DNA from: Macrolepiota albuminosa | Taxonomy: Eukaryota > Basidiomycota > Agaricomycetes > Agaricales > Agaricaceae | Reading direction: 5' to 3' | Assembly: GCA_027475525.1 (NCBI GenBank) | Contig: JAMWFC010000012.1 | Span: forward strand, 467,831-531,830 | DNA length: 64,000 nt | In this document: positions 1-9,339 of the stretch, piece after piece | How positions within the stretch are numbered: the stretch's first letter is position 1 | Layout: every line of letters starts with the position of its first letter | Position numbers and translations under genes: made by a program | The notes under the pieces: generated by a model | Seen by the model: only the letters and a program-made list of their open reading frames with translations | What the model was told of the DNA's origin: nothing | Databases searched by the model: none

Positions 1-11
1 TGCAGACCCAG

Positions 12-1646
12 GTGTCACGCGGTCTCGCTGATTCCACGACGGCCAACCCGTATAAATCAGACAATATCCGGAAGCTCCTTGAGACCGTGCAGAACCTCAC
101 TCACCTCAAAACCAGCTCATCCGGCCTCTCCACAGACACCGCACTTGCCGCGTCCACACGAGGCCGTTTTCGCTCGCCGAGACCCAACCTCCCTGGTCAT
201 GACCACGCTGCCGGAGTCAAATGCTGTGCGACGTGCGCCACACACAATCGACCGTGCGGTGGGCACGAAGCACAGTACTGCGCACACCCCGGCGGGGCTA
301 TGGAAAAGGATGGTTTCAACGCCGCGCGTGATGCTGCACGCGCTGCCGCTCCTAGCCGTCATGCGAAAAACAAAAGCACCGGCAATAAAGTATACACGCA
401 GCTCACCGGCCCGAAAGGCAAGGTCTACCTCGTTGAGGAAGGAGCCCTGGGGAAGCTACAGACGCTGAGCGAGGAAGCGACACCGTCCGGATTCGCAGGC
501 CTAGTCACCGACGACCTCTCTTCGGTCCCCGCCACTTGCAACACCGAGTGGGAAGGCTGGATGGCAGTAATCGTTGAGGAGGAGAACAACATTGTTAGCG
601 TCATCGATCAACCAGCAACGATTAACGATCCACTCACAAAGGGATCAACTGACCAGCTCCAAACGCCAATGGCTCTCTCCGCAACAGCAGATCACCTATT
701 TTTTATCGACTCAGGCGCCACAGTCCACATCTCGCCCTATAAATCTGATTTCCACACGCTTCAACCCATCACTCCTAAAGCCATCAAAGGAGTCGGCGGC
801 TCGACAATATCGGCCCAAGGGATAGGAAACGTCACACTGCACACATCTGAAGGGAAGTTACTCACCCTCAAGAACGTCCTATATGTCCCCGATTCCACTG
901 TCCGCCTCGTCTCAGTCAGCCGCGTTGCCGCGGACAGTAACGCGCACTCTCAATTCAATGACCGCGAAGTCCGAATCGTAGATCACGTCACCCACAACAT
1001 CATCGCACGAGGACCCCTAATCAAGGAGAAAGGACTTTACACCATCGACCTTTCACCCACCACCGCGGAACACGCCTACACGGTTAGCCAAGGAGTCAAT
1101 ATAGAGACTTGGCACCGCCGTCTCGGACACGCAAACTATCAAGCGATCCTCCACTTAGCCCGCGATCGTAAGATCAAAGGTGCATCCAACCTTCATTCCT
1201 CTCTGCCACCGAAGTGTAACAGCTGCATCCTGGGAAAACAGACCAGATCCCCAGTACCGGTAGCACAAGAGGAAGGACGCAGAGGGTCGCGGAAATTAGA
1301 GATCGTGTGGGCAGACCTGATGGGACCGGTAAATGTGCGATCCAAGTCTGGTAATCACTACATACTAGATATTGTTGATGATTACACCAACATGACGTGG
1401 TCCATTCCCTTGAAGTCAAAAGACGAAGCGTTCGTGGCACTGAAGGCGTGGGAACTGACACGAGAAAATGAAACTGGCTTGAAGGTTGGAAAATACCGCA
1501 CCGGATTCGATGGCGAGCTCTATAGCAGAGATATGGACAAATGGCTAAAGTCCAGAGGAGTCTTGAGCAAACATAGTGCACCGTACACGTCAGCTCATAT
1601 CGGACGAGTCGAGAGGATGCACCGCACCTTAATGGGAAAAGCATGA
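12..1646 (+). CDS. copia gag-pol polyprotein, part 1 (gag end, protease, integrase)
   Basis: The frame is open from the window edge, so the true start is upstream. A Cys/His-rich stretch (CCATC...CGGH...YC, residues about 70-90) sits where the gag zinc knuckle belongs but is not a canonical CCHC. The protease motif IDSGATVHIS is at residue 232 onward. The integrase zinc domain shows H-x-H (WHRRLGH) and C-x2-C (CNSCILGKQ), followed by the catalytic core ADLMGPV, DIVDDYT, TGFDGE and VERMHRTLMGKA. The reading then meets TGA at 1644-1646 and continues in the same frame at 1650 with integrase sequence, so this is one point mutation, probably CGA to TGA, rather than a frameshift. Confidence 0.9.
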   Translation: MSRGLADSTTANPYKSDNIRKLLETVQNLTHLKTSSSGLSTDTALAASTRGRFRSPRPNLPGHDHAAGVKCCATCATHNRPCGGHEAQYCAHPGGAMEKDGFNAARDAARAAAPSRHAKNKSTGNKVYTQLTGPKGKVYLVEEGALGKLQTLSEEATPSGFAGLVTDDLSSVPATCNTEWEGWMAVIVEEENNIVSVIDQPATINDPLTKGSTDQLQTPMALSATADHLFFIDSGATVHISPYKSDFHTLQPITPKAIKGVGGSTISAQGIGNVTLHTSEGKLLTLKNVLYVPDSTVRLVSVSRVAADSNAHSQFNDREVRIVDHVTHNIIARGPLIKEKGLYTIDLSPTTAEHAYTVSQGVNIETWHRRLGHANYQAILHLARDRKIKGASNLHSSLPPKCNSCILGKQTRSPVPVAQEEGRRGSRKLEIVWADLMGPVNVRSKSGNHYILDIVDDYTNMTWSIPLKSKDEAFVALKAWELTRENETGLKVGKYRTGFDGELYSRDMDKWLKSRGVLSKHSAPYTSAHIGRVERMHRTLMGKA

Positions 1647-1649
1647 AGT

Positions 1650-2885
1650 ATGAGGATAGACTCACACTGCCCAGAGTACCTCTGGGACGAATTCTACCTC
1701 ACAGCCGCTCATCTCCACACGAGAACTCCCACTAAGTCACTAAATGGACGCACACCACACGAGTTATGGTTCGGACGCGAACCTGACTACTCTTACATGC
1801 GTGAGATCGGATGCCGCGCTTTCGTATTTGTGCAAACTCACAACCCCAAAGTAAAACCCAGATCTGTAGAGTGTATTCTGATCGGATACGGGCAGAACTC
1901 GAAAACATACCGATGTTGGGACAACGTCAACCGCAAAGTATACCAATCGTTTCACGTGAAGTTTATCGAGAGCCATGAGACTCAGTCGAATAACGTCGCA
2001 CAAAAGTCGAAAGAACGGGCGCAACCGCCGATTCCCTCGCTCCAAGAACTGGACCAGTCAGCGGCCCTTACACCACAGGAGGAGGACGATGACCTTGGAT
2101 GTGAGATGGAGACGAGTACCGCGACTTACGATGCAACCGAAACCGCTCCACCGCCGACTCAACTGCAACCAGACCTCGACAATCAAACACCTGCCAAAAA
2201 TGTCCTGAGAAGATCGACACGCACCCGTCAACCCACCGAAAAGGCAACAACGCATGAGAATCGACAAACGACGAGGTTGGAGAAGATCATGGAAGAAGTA
2301 AGGGAAGGTGAGACCAGGTCGAAACAGAGAAAATTGGAGCGACGCACACAGATACGACACGCATGCGACAACGCAGTCACGCCGAACATCGAACTAGCGC
2401 CCGCACCCACAGATGACAACATCGATCACGATCGAATACTTGCCACGATATCTCAGCTAGGCGACATCGAGCCCCTGCCACTGTTCGCGGAAGAAGAACC
2501 GAGAACATGGCAAGAAGCGAAAGAGAGCCCCGATGCAGAGAAATGGAGGCAAGCTTACCTAGAGGAGATGAAGTCTCTGAAAGACATGAACGTCTATCAC
2601 CTGATTCCACGTACAGCTGTCCCACATGGGCACAAGATACGAAAAGGCCGCCCAATATTCAAAATAAAACGGGACGAACATGGAAAAGCAGTGAGATACA
2701 AGGTGCGCCTTGTGTTCAAGGGATATGAACAAATTTACGGCAGGGACTACAACAAAACCACCTCACCGACAGCACGCATGGAATCGTGGCGGATACTGTT
2801 ACACATAGCGGCAGTGGAAGGCTGGGACGCGACCCAGATCGACGTGAAGCACGCATGGAATCGTGGCGGATACTGTTACACATAG
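1650..2885 (+). CDS. copia polyprotein, part 2 (integrase C-terminus, linker, start of RT)
   Basis: Same frame as part 1, directly after the TGA. It begins with the end of the integrase core (CPEYLWDEFYLTAAHLHTRT, ELWFGREPDYSYMR) and the domain VECILIGYGQNSKTYR. A charged linker rich in Glu, Lys and Arg follows, then the start of the RT (WRQAYLEEMKSL, RYKVRLVFKGYEQ, WDATQIDVK). The frame is lost where a 77-bp segment starting at 2772 is repeated in tandem. The last dozen residues before the stop at 2885 are read through that repeat and are not family sequence. Confidence 0.88.
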   Translation: MRIDSHCPEYLWDEFYLTAAHLHTRTPTKSLNGRTPHELWFGREPDYSYMREIGCRAFVFVQTHNPKVKPRSVECILIGYGQNSKTYRCWDNVNRKVYQSFHVKFIESHETQSNNVAQKSKERAQPPIPSLQELDQSAALTPQEEDDDLGCEMETSTATYDATETAPPPTQLQPDLDNQTPAKNVLRRSTRTRQPTEKATTHENRQTTRLEKIMEEVREGETRSKQRKLERRTQIRHACDNAVTPNIELAPAPTDDNIDHDRILATISQLGDIEPLPLFAEEEPRTWQEAKESPDAEKWRQAYLEEMKSLKDMNVYHLIPRTAVPHGHKIRKGRPIFKIKRDEHGKAVRYKVRLVFKGYEQIYGRDYNKTTSPTARMESWRILLHIAAVEGWDATQIDVKHAWNRGGYCYT

Positions 2886-2925
2886 CGGCAGTGGAAGGCT
2901 GGGACGCGACCCAGATCGACGTGAA
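2772..2925. repeat. exact 77-bp tandem duplication inside copia RT
   Basis: Copy 1 is 2772-2848 and copy 2 is 2849-2925; they are identical. Seventy-seven is not a multiple of three, so the pair shifts the RT frame. Counting it once restores a continuous RT frame. Confidence 0.95.
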
Positions 2926-4147
2926 GACTGCGTTCCTATATGGAATTCTTCCCGAAGACGAAACGCAGTACATGGAACAACCCCAGGGGTTCGAGGAGCC
3001 AGGGAAGGAAGATTGGGTATGCGAGCTGACACGCGGACTATATGGCATGAAACAAGCTGGGAGAATCTGGAACCAAACCCTAAACGAACGGATGGTCGAA
3101 TGGGGTTTTTCTCGCCTGGCCTGCGAATCCTGTATATATTACAGGAAGTCCCACACTGGTACGATTATTGCCGCCGTACATGTTGACGATTTTCTCTCTA
3201 TCGCCAGCTCAAAGGAAGAAAATGACCGTTTCAAGTCTCAAATGCGCAAAGCATGGACGATATCAGATCTCGGCACCCCGCACTACCTCGTCAGCGTATC
3301 AGTTGAATGGGACCGAGCAAACCGCGCTGTGGCATTATCCCAAACCTCCTTCATTGACAAAGTGATCCAACAGTTTGGTCAAAGCGCCGCACACCCGCTG
3401 ACTATACCAATGGAACCGGGCCTGAAGCTCAGACGGCCCAAGCGAGACGCTCAGACCCAAGATGAGAAAGACAACATCGATAAACTACCATACAGGTCCC
3501 TGGTCGGATGCCTGCTCTACATCGCAATCGCCACACGACCCGACATTGCCTTTGCCGTACAACAACTTTCGCAGTTCCTCGACAACTACGACAAATCGCA
3601 CTGGACCGCAGGCATACGTCTAGTCCGTTACCTGAAAGGAACGAGAGATCTCAAACTTCGCTTAGGGGGATCTGCCGTAGTCCTTCGAGGGTTCACAGAT
3701 GCCGACTGGGCAAGCTGCCTGGACACCAGACGTAGCACCAGCGGATACACATGGTCATTGGGCACCGGAGCAATATCCTGGTCCGTGCGAAAACAGAAGA
3801 CGGTCGCCACCTCTTCCTGTGAGGCTGAGTATATGGCGGCGTACGAGTCAACGCAGGAATGCATTTGGCTGCGCACATTTACAAAGTCACTCGGATGGGA
3901 CTTCACGCAGAAACCAACGACTCTCTTCTGCGACAATAAGGCAGCCATCACGCTATCGGAAGACCCGACGGCGCACGCACAGGTGAAACACTTCGACATT
4001 AAATATCATTTTATCCGCGAGCGCGCGCAGATGGGTGACATTATCATTAAATACGTCAACACTAGAGACAACGTCGCCGACATGTTCACGAAGGCGCTAC
4101 CCAAACCCCTATTCGTCCGACTCCGTCAAATGCTCGGACTATCATGA
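2786..4147 (+). CDS. copia polyprotein, part 3 (reverse transcriptase and RNase H)
   Basis: Carries the RT motifs QIDVKTAFLYG, GLYGMKQAGRIWN and AAVHVDDFLSI. The usual YVDD box reads HVDD, and the related element at 15-20 kb also has HVDD. RNase H follows (GFTDADWASCLDT, SSCEAEYMA, LFCDNKAAI, HFDIKYHFIRE), with the normal family end NVADMFTKALPKP...LRQMLGL before the stop. The frame differs from part 2 only because of the 77-bp repeat. The first residues of this ORF overlap part 2 and come from copy 1 of the repeat. Confidence 0.9.
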   Translation: MADTVTHSGSGRLGRDPDRREARMESWRILLHIAAVEGWDATQIDVKTAFLYGILPEDETQYMEQPQGFEEPGKEDWVCELTRGLYGMKQAGRIWNQTLNERMVEWGFSRLACESCIYYRKSHTGTIIAAVHVDDFLSIASSKEENDRFKSQMRKAWTISDLGTPHYLVSVSVEWDRANRAVALSQTSFIDKVIQQFGQSAAHPLTIPMEPGLKLRRPKRDAQTQDEKDNIDKLPYRSLVGCLLYIAIATRPDIAFAVQQLSQFLDNYDKSHWTAGIRLVRYLKGTRDLKLRLGGSAVVLRGFTDADWASCLDTRRSTSGYTWSLGTGAISWSVRKQKTVATSSCEAEYMAAYESTQECIWLRTFTKSLGWDFTQKPTTLFCDNKAAITLSEDPTAHAQVKHFDIKYHFIRERAQMGDIIIKYVNTRDNVADMFTKALPKPLFVRLRQMLGLS

Positions 4148-4196
4148 AAGAAGACACCACGATTCACGCGTGAGGAGGAGAAATGACAATGGTTCG

Positions 4197-4209
4197 TGGT
4201 AAGGAGGAG
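4197..4209 (+). other. polypurine tract of the copia element
   Basis: A purine-rich run (GGTAAGGAGGAG) directly precedes the TGTTGG start of the 3' LTR. This is the expected position of the primer for plus-strand DNA synthesis. Confidence 0.75.
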
Positions 4210-4638
4210 TGTTGGAACATCAGATGTGACGATGTGAAGAGTGAGTGAAAGGTAATATCACGAACCATTGTCATCAGTCTGGTGGCCACCGCTGCTTTGT
4301 CCGATATAACATATAATAGATAGCTAGCGTACCGAAGTACCCTCAGTTGGTTTACACACTACTGAGGGTACGTTATCCACGATTACTGCACACCCATATT
4401 TATACTAACCACGCTCATACCTAGAATATCGGCTTACTGTGTAATATTCTAGGTACATACAATACAGTTGGTTTACACACTACTGAGGAATATCGGCTTA
4501 CTGTGTAATATTCTAGGTGTAGACGACGGTCTACTTACAGCTGCTAGTTCTAGTTCTAACAGAGGAATATCGGCTTACTGTGTAATATTCTAGGTGTAGA
4601 CGACGGTCTACTTACAGCTGCTAGTTCTAGTTCTAACA
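4210..4638 (+). repeat. 3' LTR of the copia element
   Basis: Begins TGTTGGAACA and ends TTCTAACA. The LTR of the copia element at 15-20 kb has the same kind of ends. It holds two perfect 10-bp-stem hairpins (4337-4371 and 4420-4453), a smaller GTAGAC/GTCTAC stem near 4519, and partial repeats of the hairpin segments at 4465-4518. A 77-bp tandem duplication makes up the last 154 bases. Without it the LTR is about 352 bp. Confidence 0.85.
4485..4638. repeat. exact 77-bp tandem duplication at LTR end
   Basis: Copies 4485-4561 and 4562-4638 are identical and both end in TTCTAACA, so the LTR terminus itself is present twice. Confidence 0.95.
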
Positions 4639-4714
4639 TATTAGAGTATATACTGACAATATTATGATAACTACTCACCTGGCAGAGGGAGATTCAAAGA
4701 GAATGAGTCTAGAG

Positions 4715-4868
4715 ATTCTCTATGCCAGGTTGGATGCTTCTGGGGCCTCTGAAGCATGGGAAACAACTGTACAGTACAACAAAACCTTAAAATTCTCTAT
4801 GCCAGGTTGGATGCTTCTGAGGCCTCTGAAGCATGGGAAACAACTGTACAGTACAACAAAACCTTAAA
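4715..4868. repeat. 77-bp tandem duplication in LTR
   Basis: Copies 4715-4791 and 4792-4868 differ at one site (G/A). The related LTR near 20.93 kb has a single copy. Confidence 0.9.
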
Positions 4869-4943
4869 AACTCAAAAATTGCCTAAATAAACAACTGTAC
4901 AAACAAGGCAGGAAAACTCCGGACTTTGGAAGTGAGAAAAGCA

Positions 4944-5097
4944 AACTCTGGCTTATATAAGCAGTCTGGAAGTGGTGCTGAAGGGCCCACACTTGTCTGA
5001 ATAATAGCTAAAGAACCAGAAACTCTGGCTTATATAAGCAGTCTGGAAGTGGTGCTGAAGGGCCCACACTTGTCTGAATAATAGCTAAAGAACCAGA
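4944..5097. repeat. exact 77-bp tandem duplication in LTR
   Basis: Copies 4944-5020 and 5021-5097 are identical. The related LTR has a single copy near 21.07 kb. Confidence 0.92.
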
Positions 5098-5248
5098 GCA
5101 CCTCAAAGGCTGAGAATAGTACTAACAAATAGTGTTGAGAGAATAGAAACAGCAAAATGAGAGAATGATAGAAGAAATAAGGAAATGAATGAAAGGAGAG
5201 TGAAGGAATAGGGAGTGAAAGAAGGAAGAAATGAGGAGTCCCCTGACA

Positions 5249-5654
5249 TGGCTGGGGCAGAGACATCATTGTAGAGGAGGATGTCCTGTCTCCTAATGCC
5301 TGGATTCTCTGGTATGACTTCACAGCTACCATCTGACAACTCATATCTATGAGGTGGTCCTCTGATTGGTACATTATCAATGTATGGCCAAGTTACATGT
5401 GGTATTTCATCTTTAAAGATGAATGTAATATCATCATGGAAGATAGGTACTGAATTTATCCATCCCATTGGTAAAGTAACCAACCTCAGAGCTCCAAATA
5501 GTGTCTGGAATGTAGTATAATCCCTAGAGTGCACATCTAGTACTCTCTCATCATATCCTACATACAAGTCAAAGATTCCTCCACAAGCTCTGCCTGAGAA
5601 GTGCCATAGGTTGGGCCCAAGAACACCATCTTCTGCTGGATGGGGGTGCCTCAT
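5249..5654 (-). pseudogene. Ty3/gypsy reverse transcriptase fragment
   Basis: A short open stretch reads GRACGGIFDLYVGYDERVL, RDYTTFQTLFGALRL, LPMGWINSVPIFHDD and WPYIDNVPIRGP. These are the palm motifs of a Ty3-type RT family common in basidiomycetes. The catalytic YIDD box reads YIDN, so it would be inactive. The fragment stops at ENPGIRR just before the LTR start at 5248; upstream RT sequence and downstream RNase H are missing. It is a different family from the chromovirus that follows, because that one has its own RT at 8.1-8.7 kb. Confidence 0.75.
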
Positions 5655-6149
5655 CCCATGCTCTCATCTCCCAGGGTTTAGCTTTGATGTTGGGCCCCTC
5701 TTTGGTCTGGCTGCCCATTGGAGATGAAATCCCATTATCCTGGAGACCTGGGTAGAGGCAGTGGCAGATGTGGGGGAGCCCCTCCCTTTATACAATGAAA
5801 GGATTGTGGCCATAGTGGCTTTGATGGAAGTGGCAGCAGTGGAAGCAGGAGCAAGTGGATCAGGAGTTTTGGAAAAATCAGGAACTCCAGCATCAATAGA
5901 GGAGGAGTCCAGTGGGGTTTTAGGGTCATAGATGTCTTGTCCAGGTGATTCTTGTGTCTTGTAGAATATTGTAGAATAGCCAGTATATATATCTATTTTT
6001 GATTGTAAATGCTTGATGTGCAGGAAAAGAAGTAGAATGGTAAAGGGAAATCAAATGAAAGGAGAAAAACTAATTTGTAGAAGTTGAATTCCTGATGGTC
6101 CCAGAGGCAGATGCTACACCTTTGCAGCTGTCTGTGGGGTCCTCAGCTC

Positions 6150-6315
6150 TGGGGAGTGTGGGGCTTGTCTGGATAGGAATTGTGGAACTTCCAGAGCTTG
6201 TCAAGGGCATCTTTTAGGTTTGCTGGGGGTTCCCAGATGTCATCTTCTGATCTGTAGCCAGTCCATCATACAAGGTAGTTCAGCCACTCTTGGATTATTT
6301 GAGAGTTGAGGATCT
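6150..6315 (-). pseudogene. chromodomain at the chromovirus polyprotein C-terminus
   Basis: The minus strand reads QEWLNYLV, a TGA stop, then WTGYRSEDDIWEPPANL and KLWKFHNSYPDKP. This is the conserved chromodomain pattern (L-V-x-W-x-G-Y, W-E-P, F-H), which in such elements guides integration to marked chromatin. The TGA stands where the family has a charged codon and looks like CGA to TGA decay. Confidence 0.8.
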
Positions 6316-6531
6316 GGTCAACCTTGTAGTAGTATTCATTATCCACTTTGAAAGGGAGGGCTGGTTGGGCCATTGTCTGAGGAAGGGGTCCAGAGCATGC
6401 TTTTTGAGTAGTTGGACATGGAACATGGGGTAGAGTCTTTTCAGTCCTGGAGAGAGGTCAAGTTGGTAGGCATGAGAAGATATCTTCCAGGTAATTTTGA
6501 AGAAGCTAAAATGCTTGTGGTTGAGCTTCAT
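6295..6531 (-). pseudogene. chromovirus integrase C-terminal region
   Basis: Reads KHFSFFKITWKISSHAYQLD and GLKRLYPMFHVQLLKKH, the SH3-like C-terminal integrase segment (G-P-F-x-I, Y-x-L-x-L-P, H-P-V-F-H-V-S-L-L) with substitutions. It leads directly into the chromodomain. Confidence 0.75.
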
Positions 6532-6599
6532 AGAGGGGTGCCTTATTTGGAGGTTGCGTTGGTCAAGCCAGACTAGGGTCCCAGGGTTCCAGTTGAGTG

Positions 6600-7300
6600 T
6601 GAGTTCTCATTGGAAGTTGGTGTGCTTGGAGTAGGCCTTGTTGGCGACATCAATCTTACTCCAGAGGAATTTGTGGAGGTCCCAGAAATTCTGGGTGACC
6701 TTGTAAGCTGCATGGGCAGGAATATTCCAGAGGAACAGGGTCAGCTGGGGGTAGTACTCTTTGTTGGCAAAGAAGGGGAACATGCCAGTGGCAGAGTGGA
6801 GGGTGTTGTTGTAGGTAAATTTGGTGAGAGGCAGTTTGGCATGTCAGTCATTCTGGAGGTAGTTGACATAGATTCAGAGGTACTGCTTGAGAGTTTGATT
6901 GACCTGCTTGGTTTGTCTGTTGGTCTCTAGGTAGTATGCAGTGGAAAGGTTGGTTTGAATGCTGAGGGCTTTACATAGGGATGTCCAGAACTTTGAGACA
7001 AAGAGGGGGCCCCAATTGAAGACAATGTTGTCAGGAAGTCTGTGCTTGAAGAACATGTGCTCCAGGAAGAGTCAGGCAAAGCCCAGGGTGTTGTCAGTGG
7101 TATGGCACAAAATAAAGATGGCTTGCTTTGAAAATGGTATCAAAGCCCTCTGGTTCTGAGAGCTTGATGATGTGATCCATGGAGATTGAGGACCATGGGC
7201 ATTATCTGATGGATATGATGGATAGGGGTTTGAGCAATCTATAGGGCTAGTATCAGGAAACTTTGGCCTGGAGGCACAGTTTGCAGGCTCAGACATATTG
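6600..7300 (-). pseudogene. chromovirus integrase core
   Basis: The open piece 6874-7056 reads DNIVFNWGPLFVSKFWTSLC and LSTAYYLETNRQTKQVNQTL. These are the second Asp and the catalytic Glu regions of the DDE core; D-R-G has become N-W-G. The zinc-finger side is split over frames around 7072-7370. Several frameshifts and stops make it nonfunctional. Confidence 0.75.
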
Positions 7301-7639
7301 GATGATGTTGTTCTTCATTCCTGGCCAAAAGTAAGTGCAAGAAATGAGTTGGAGTGTCTTACATATTCCTAGATGTCCCCTAAGCTTGTGATTGTGGTAC
7401 TGTCAGAGAATATTGAGGCAAATGTTTTTATAATCAGAAGTGTAAATGCGGCTGTTGCAGAGGAGCATTTTGCCATCAGGGAAGAAGATGAAAGAGGGGT
7501 TAGGCAGGGGTCCATTGATGGCAGTGCTCTGAGAGTTGTGTCAGGTGAGATAGTCATCTCGGGGGGAGAGTTTTAGATCTGTTTCAGAATTCCTTCCTTG
7601 TTTAAGATTAGCACTGCATTTAAATATTTGGGAGGGATT

Positions 7640-8095
7640 ACCATACAATGGTTGGCTCTGAGCTATCTGAGGCAATAGTAGATAGTAAAGTCATACTTCA
7701 AGAGGACTTTGGACCATTGGGCCTATTGGCAGCTGAGGAGCTTGGTGGTCATGAAGTACTGAAGGTTGTTGTAGTCCAAGTACACTTGAATCTGGTGGGG
7801 GGTGCCTTTGAGGTAGGCTCACCACTGCTTGAAGGCTTCAACAATTGCAAGAAGTTCCTTATCATAGATGTCATAGTTGAGCTTGGCCAGGATCATTGAC
7901 CAGATGTAGAAGGCCGTGGATCAGAGCTCCTGGTTGTCTGGTCCCATCTGTGAGAGGATGCTGGCAATGGTGTAGTTGAAGGCATTGCACTCCAGGATGA
8001 CTGGAAGGGCAGGTCATAGTGCTGGAGGATCGGAGCTGAAGTGAAGGCTTCCTTAAATAACAAGAACATGCTCTGGCACTTACTGTTCCAACTCC
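7640..8095 (-). pseudogene. chromovirus RNase H domain
   Basis: Minus-strand reading gives NYDIYDKELLAIVEAFKQW, a TGA, then AYLKGTPHQIQVYLDYNNLQ and a second broken segment. This is the RNase H catalytic Glu and Asp region of Ty3 elements. Three stops fall at probable former CGA or CAA codons. Confidence 0.75.
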
Positions 8096-8117
8096 AGAGA
8101 GTGTCTTTCTGAGTCAG

Positions 8118-8708
8118 CTAGTTGAGAGACTTGGTGATGCCAGAGTAGTTGTCGATGAAGCAATAGTAGAAGTTTGCAAAACTGAGGAAGAACTGTACCT
8201 CCTTGATGTTTTTTGAGGGGGGCCAGTTGAAGATTGCTTTGACCTTTATGAGATCCATGTGGACTCTATCTGGGATAATGATAATGCCAAGGTATTTGAC
8301 TTCCATAATGTGAAATGAGCACTTCTCTGATTTTGCATGTAGGTTGTGGCTCTGAAGTTGTTTGAGGACTTGTCAAACATGGATTTGGTGTTTGTCAAGA
8401 GAGTTGGAGTAGATCAGGATGTCATCCAGATACACAATGACAAAGATGTCATTCATGAAATACTGGAAGGTTGCAGGGGAGATAGTCATACTGAAGGGCA
8501 TTACCAAATACTTGAAGAGGCTATAGTGGGTATAGAAGGTGGTTTTCCATTTGTGTGTAGTTGTATGGTCACTGCAGGGGGAGGTCCTTGGCACTACCCT
8601 CAGAGAAGACATCAGCAAACTTATGATATTTGGAGGGAACAACTTTGGTAAGGATTTAGTCTTCAGTTTTAGTGTTGGGGCTGGTGTCTTTGGCCTGGAG
8701 AAGGCCAA
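8118..8708 (-). pseudogene. chromovirus reverse transcriptase
   Basis: Contains THYSLFKYLVMPFSMTISPA, FQYFMNDIF and the intact catalytic box IVYLDDILIYSNSLDKHQ. The thumb follows (VKYLGIIIIPDRVHMDLIKV, PPSKNIKEVQFFLSFANFYY). The fingers subdomain is shifted or missing. Two frames are needed to read it. Confidence 0.82.
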
Positions 8709-8879
8709 GAAGTTCTTTCCTGGGGTGCTGGAGATCTTCTGGACTTATCATGGAGGGTGGAGATTCAAAGGGAATGGGTTCCTGGGCTGTGCTATGGTCA
8801 AGGCTAAGAGTGAGAGCTTTTCAATTGATCTGGGGGTTTGTGGTGTACAGCCATGAGAGTCCAAGGACAAGAGGGGCAG

Positions 8880-9204
8880 CAGCATGGAGTTTGATGACCA
8901 GGAGTTGGAGAGTCTGGCAATAGCCAGAGGTGAAAATTATGGGCATCTGCACAAAGTGGGTAAAATCATTGGCCAAGGAGGTGCTGCTGTTGAAGAGTCA
9001 GAAATGAATGGGGAGGAAGAGCCATTGAGAGGGTTGTGGGACAAGGGCCACCCAAGCTTTGTTGATGAAGTTGTCAATGATGCTACTGTCTATGAGAGTA
9101 TTGACAGGCTCTAGAAAGTAGGCAAGAGTGGTTTGGAGGAGGAGGGATTGGAGAGAGTATGAGGAAAGGTGAGTCAGGAGGGTGTCCAAAAGAGGTGTAA
9201 CCAT
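8880..9204 (-). pseudogene. chromovirus aspartic protease remnant
   Basis: Minus-strand sequence near 9060-9110 reads TLIDSSIIDNFINKAWV. Its position and spacing match the D-S-G-A-x-x-N-F-I protease site, with DSGA changed to DSSI. Flanking protease sequence is scattered over frames. Confidence 0.6.
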
Positions 9205-9339
9205 GGCACAGATATGTGAAACCAGGGCAAAGAAGACATCATAGTCTGATCCACAATTCAGAATGTCTTTTGTTTCTAAATTGCCAGGTTGTTTTCTGTG
9301 AAGTGAAAGTCATATTCTTCTCTATCAATGGTCCAAGTG

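Larger units (their letters stand above)
1..4638 (+). mobile_element. Ty1/copia LTR retrotransposon, 5' end outside window
   Basis: The domain order is zinc-knuckle-like gag end, aspartic protease, integrase, RT, RNase H, then a purine tract and a 3' LTR, which is the Ty1/copia order. The 5' LTR and most of gag lie left of the window. CpG is common here, unlike in the old elements downstream, so the insertion is young. The coding frame is broken by one in-frame TGA (1644-1646) and by a 77-bp tandem duplication that may be an assembly artefact; otherwise it looks close to intact. The element sits in an older LTR that continues at 4639. TATTA (4639-4643) would be its 3' target duplication; the matching copy lies outside the window. 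Confidence 0.93.
4639..5248 (-). repeat. gypsy-type LTR, truncated by the copia insertion
   Basis: On the minus strand it starts TGTCAGGGGACTCC at 5248. It aligns by eye with the solo LTR at 20791-21294 along its length up to the copia boundary at 4638. Two 77-bp tandem duplications (4715 and 4944) are absent from the 20.8-kb copy. It carries only transition-type changes against that copy as far as I can follow, and is CpG-poor. Confidence 0.75.

Noticed and set aside
1174..1665. 163-codon open frame antisense to the copia integrase
   Set aside because: It lies wholly opposite well-recognised integrase coding sequence and has no motif; it is a shadow frame. The same applies to the many open frames opposite the Helitron ORF.
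2772..2925. Inactivation of the copia RT by a true 77-bp duplication
   Set aside because: Eight other duplications of the same length in unrelated sequence make an assembly cause more likely than a mutation in this element.
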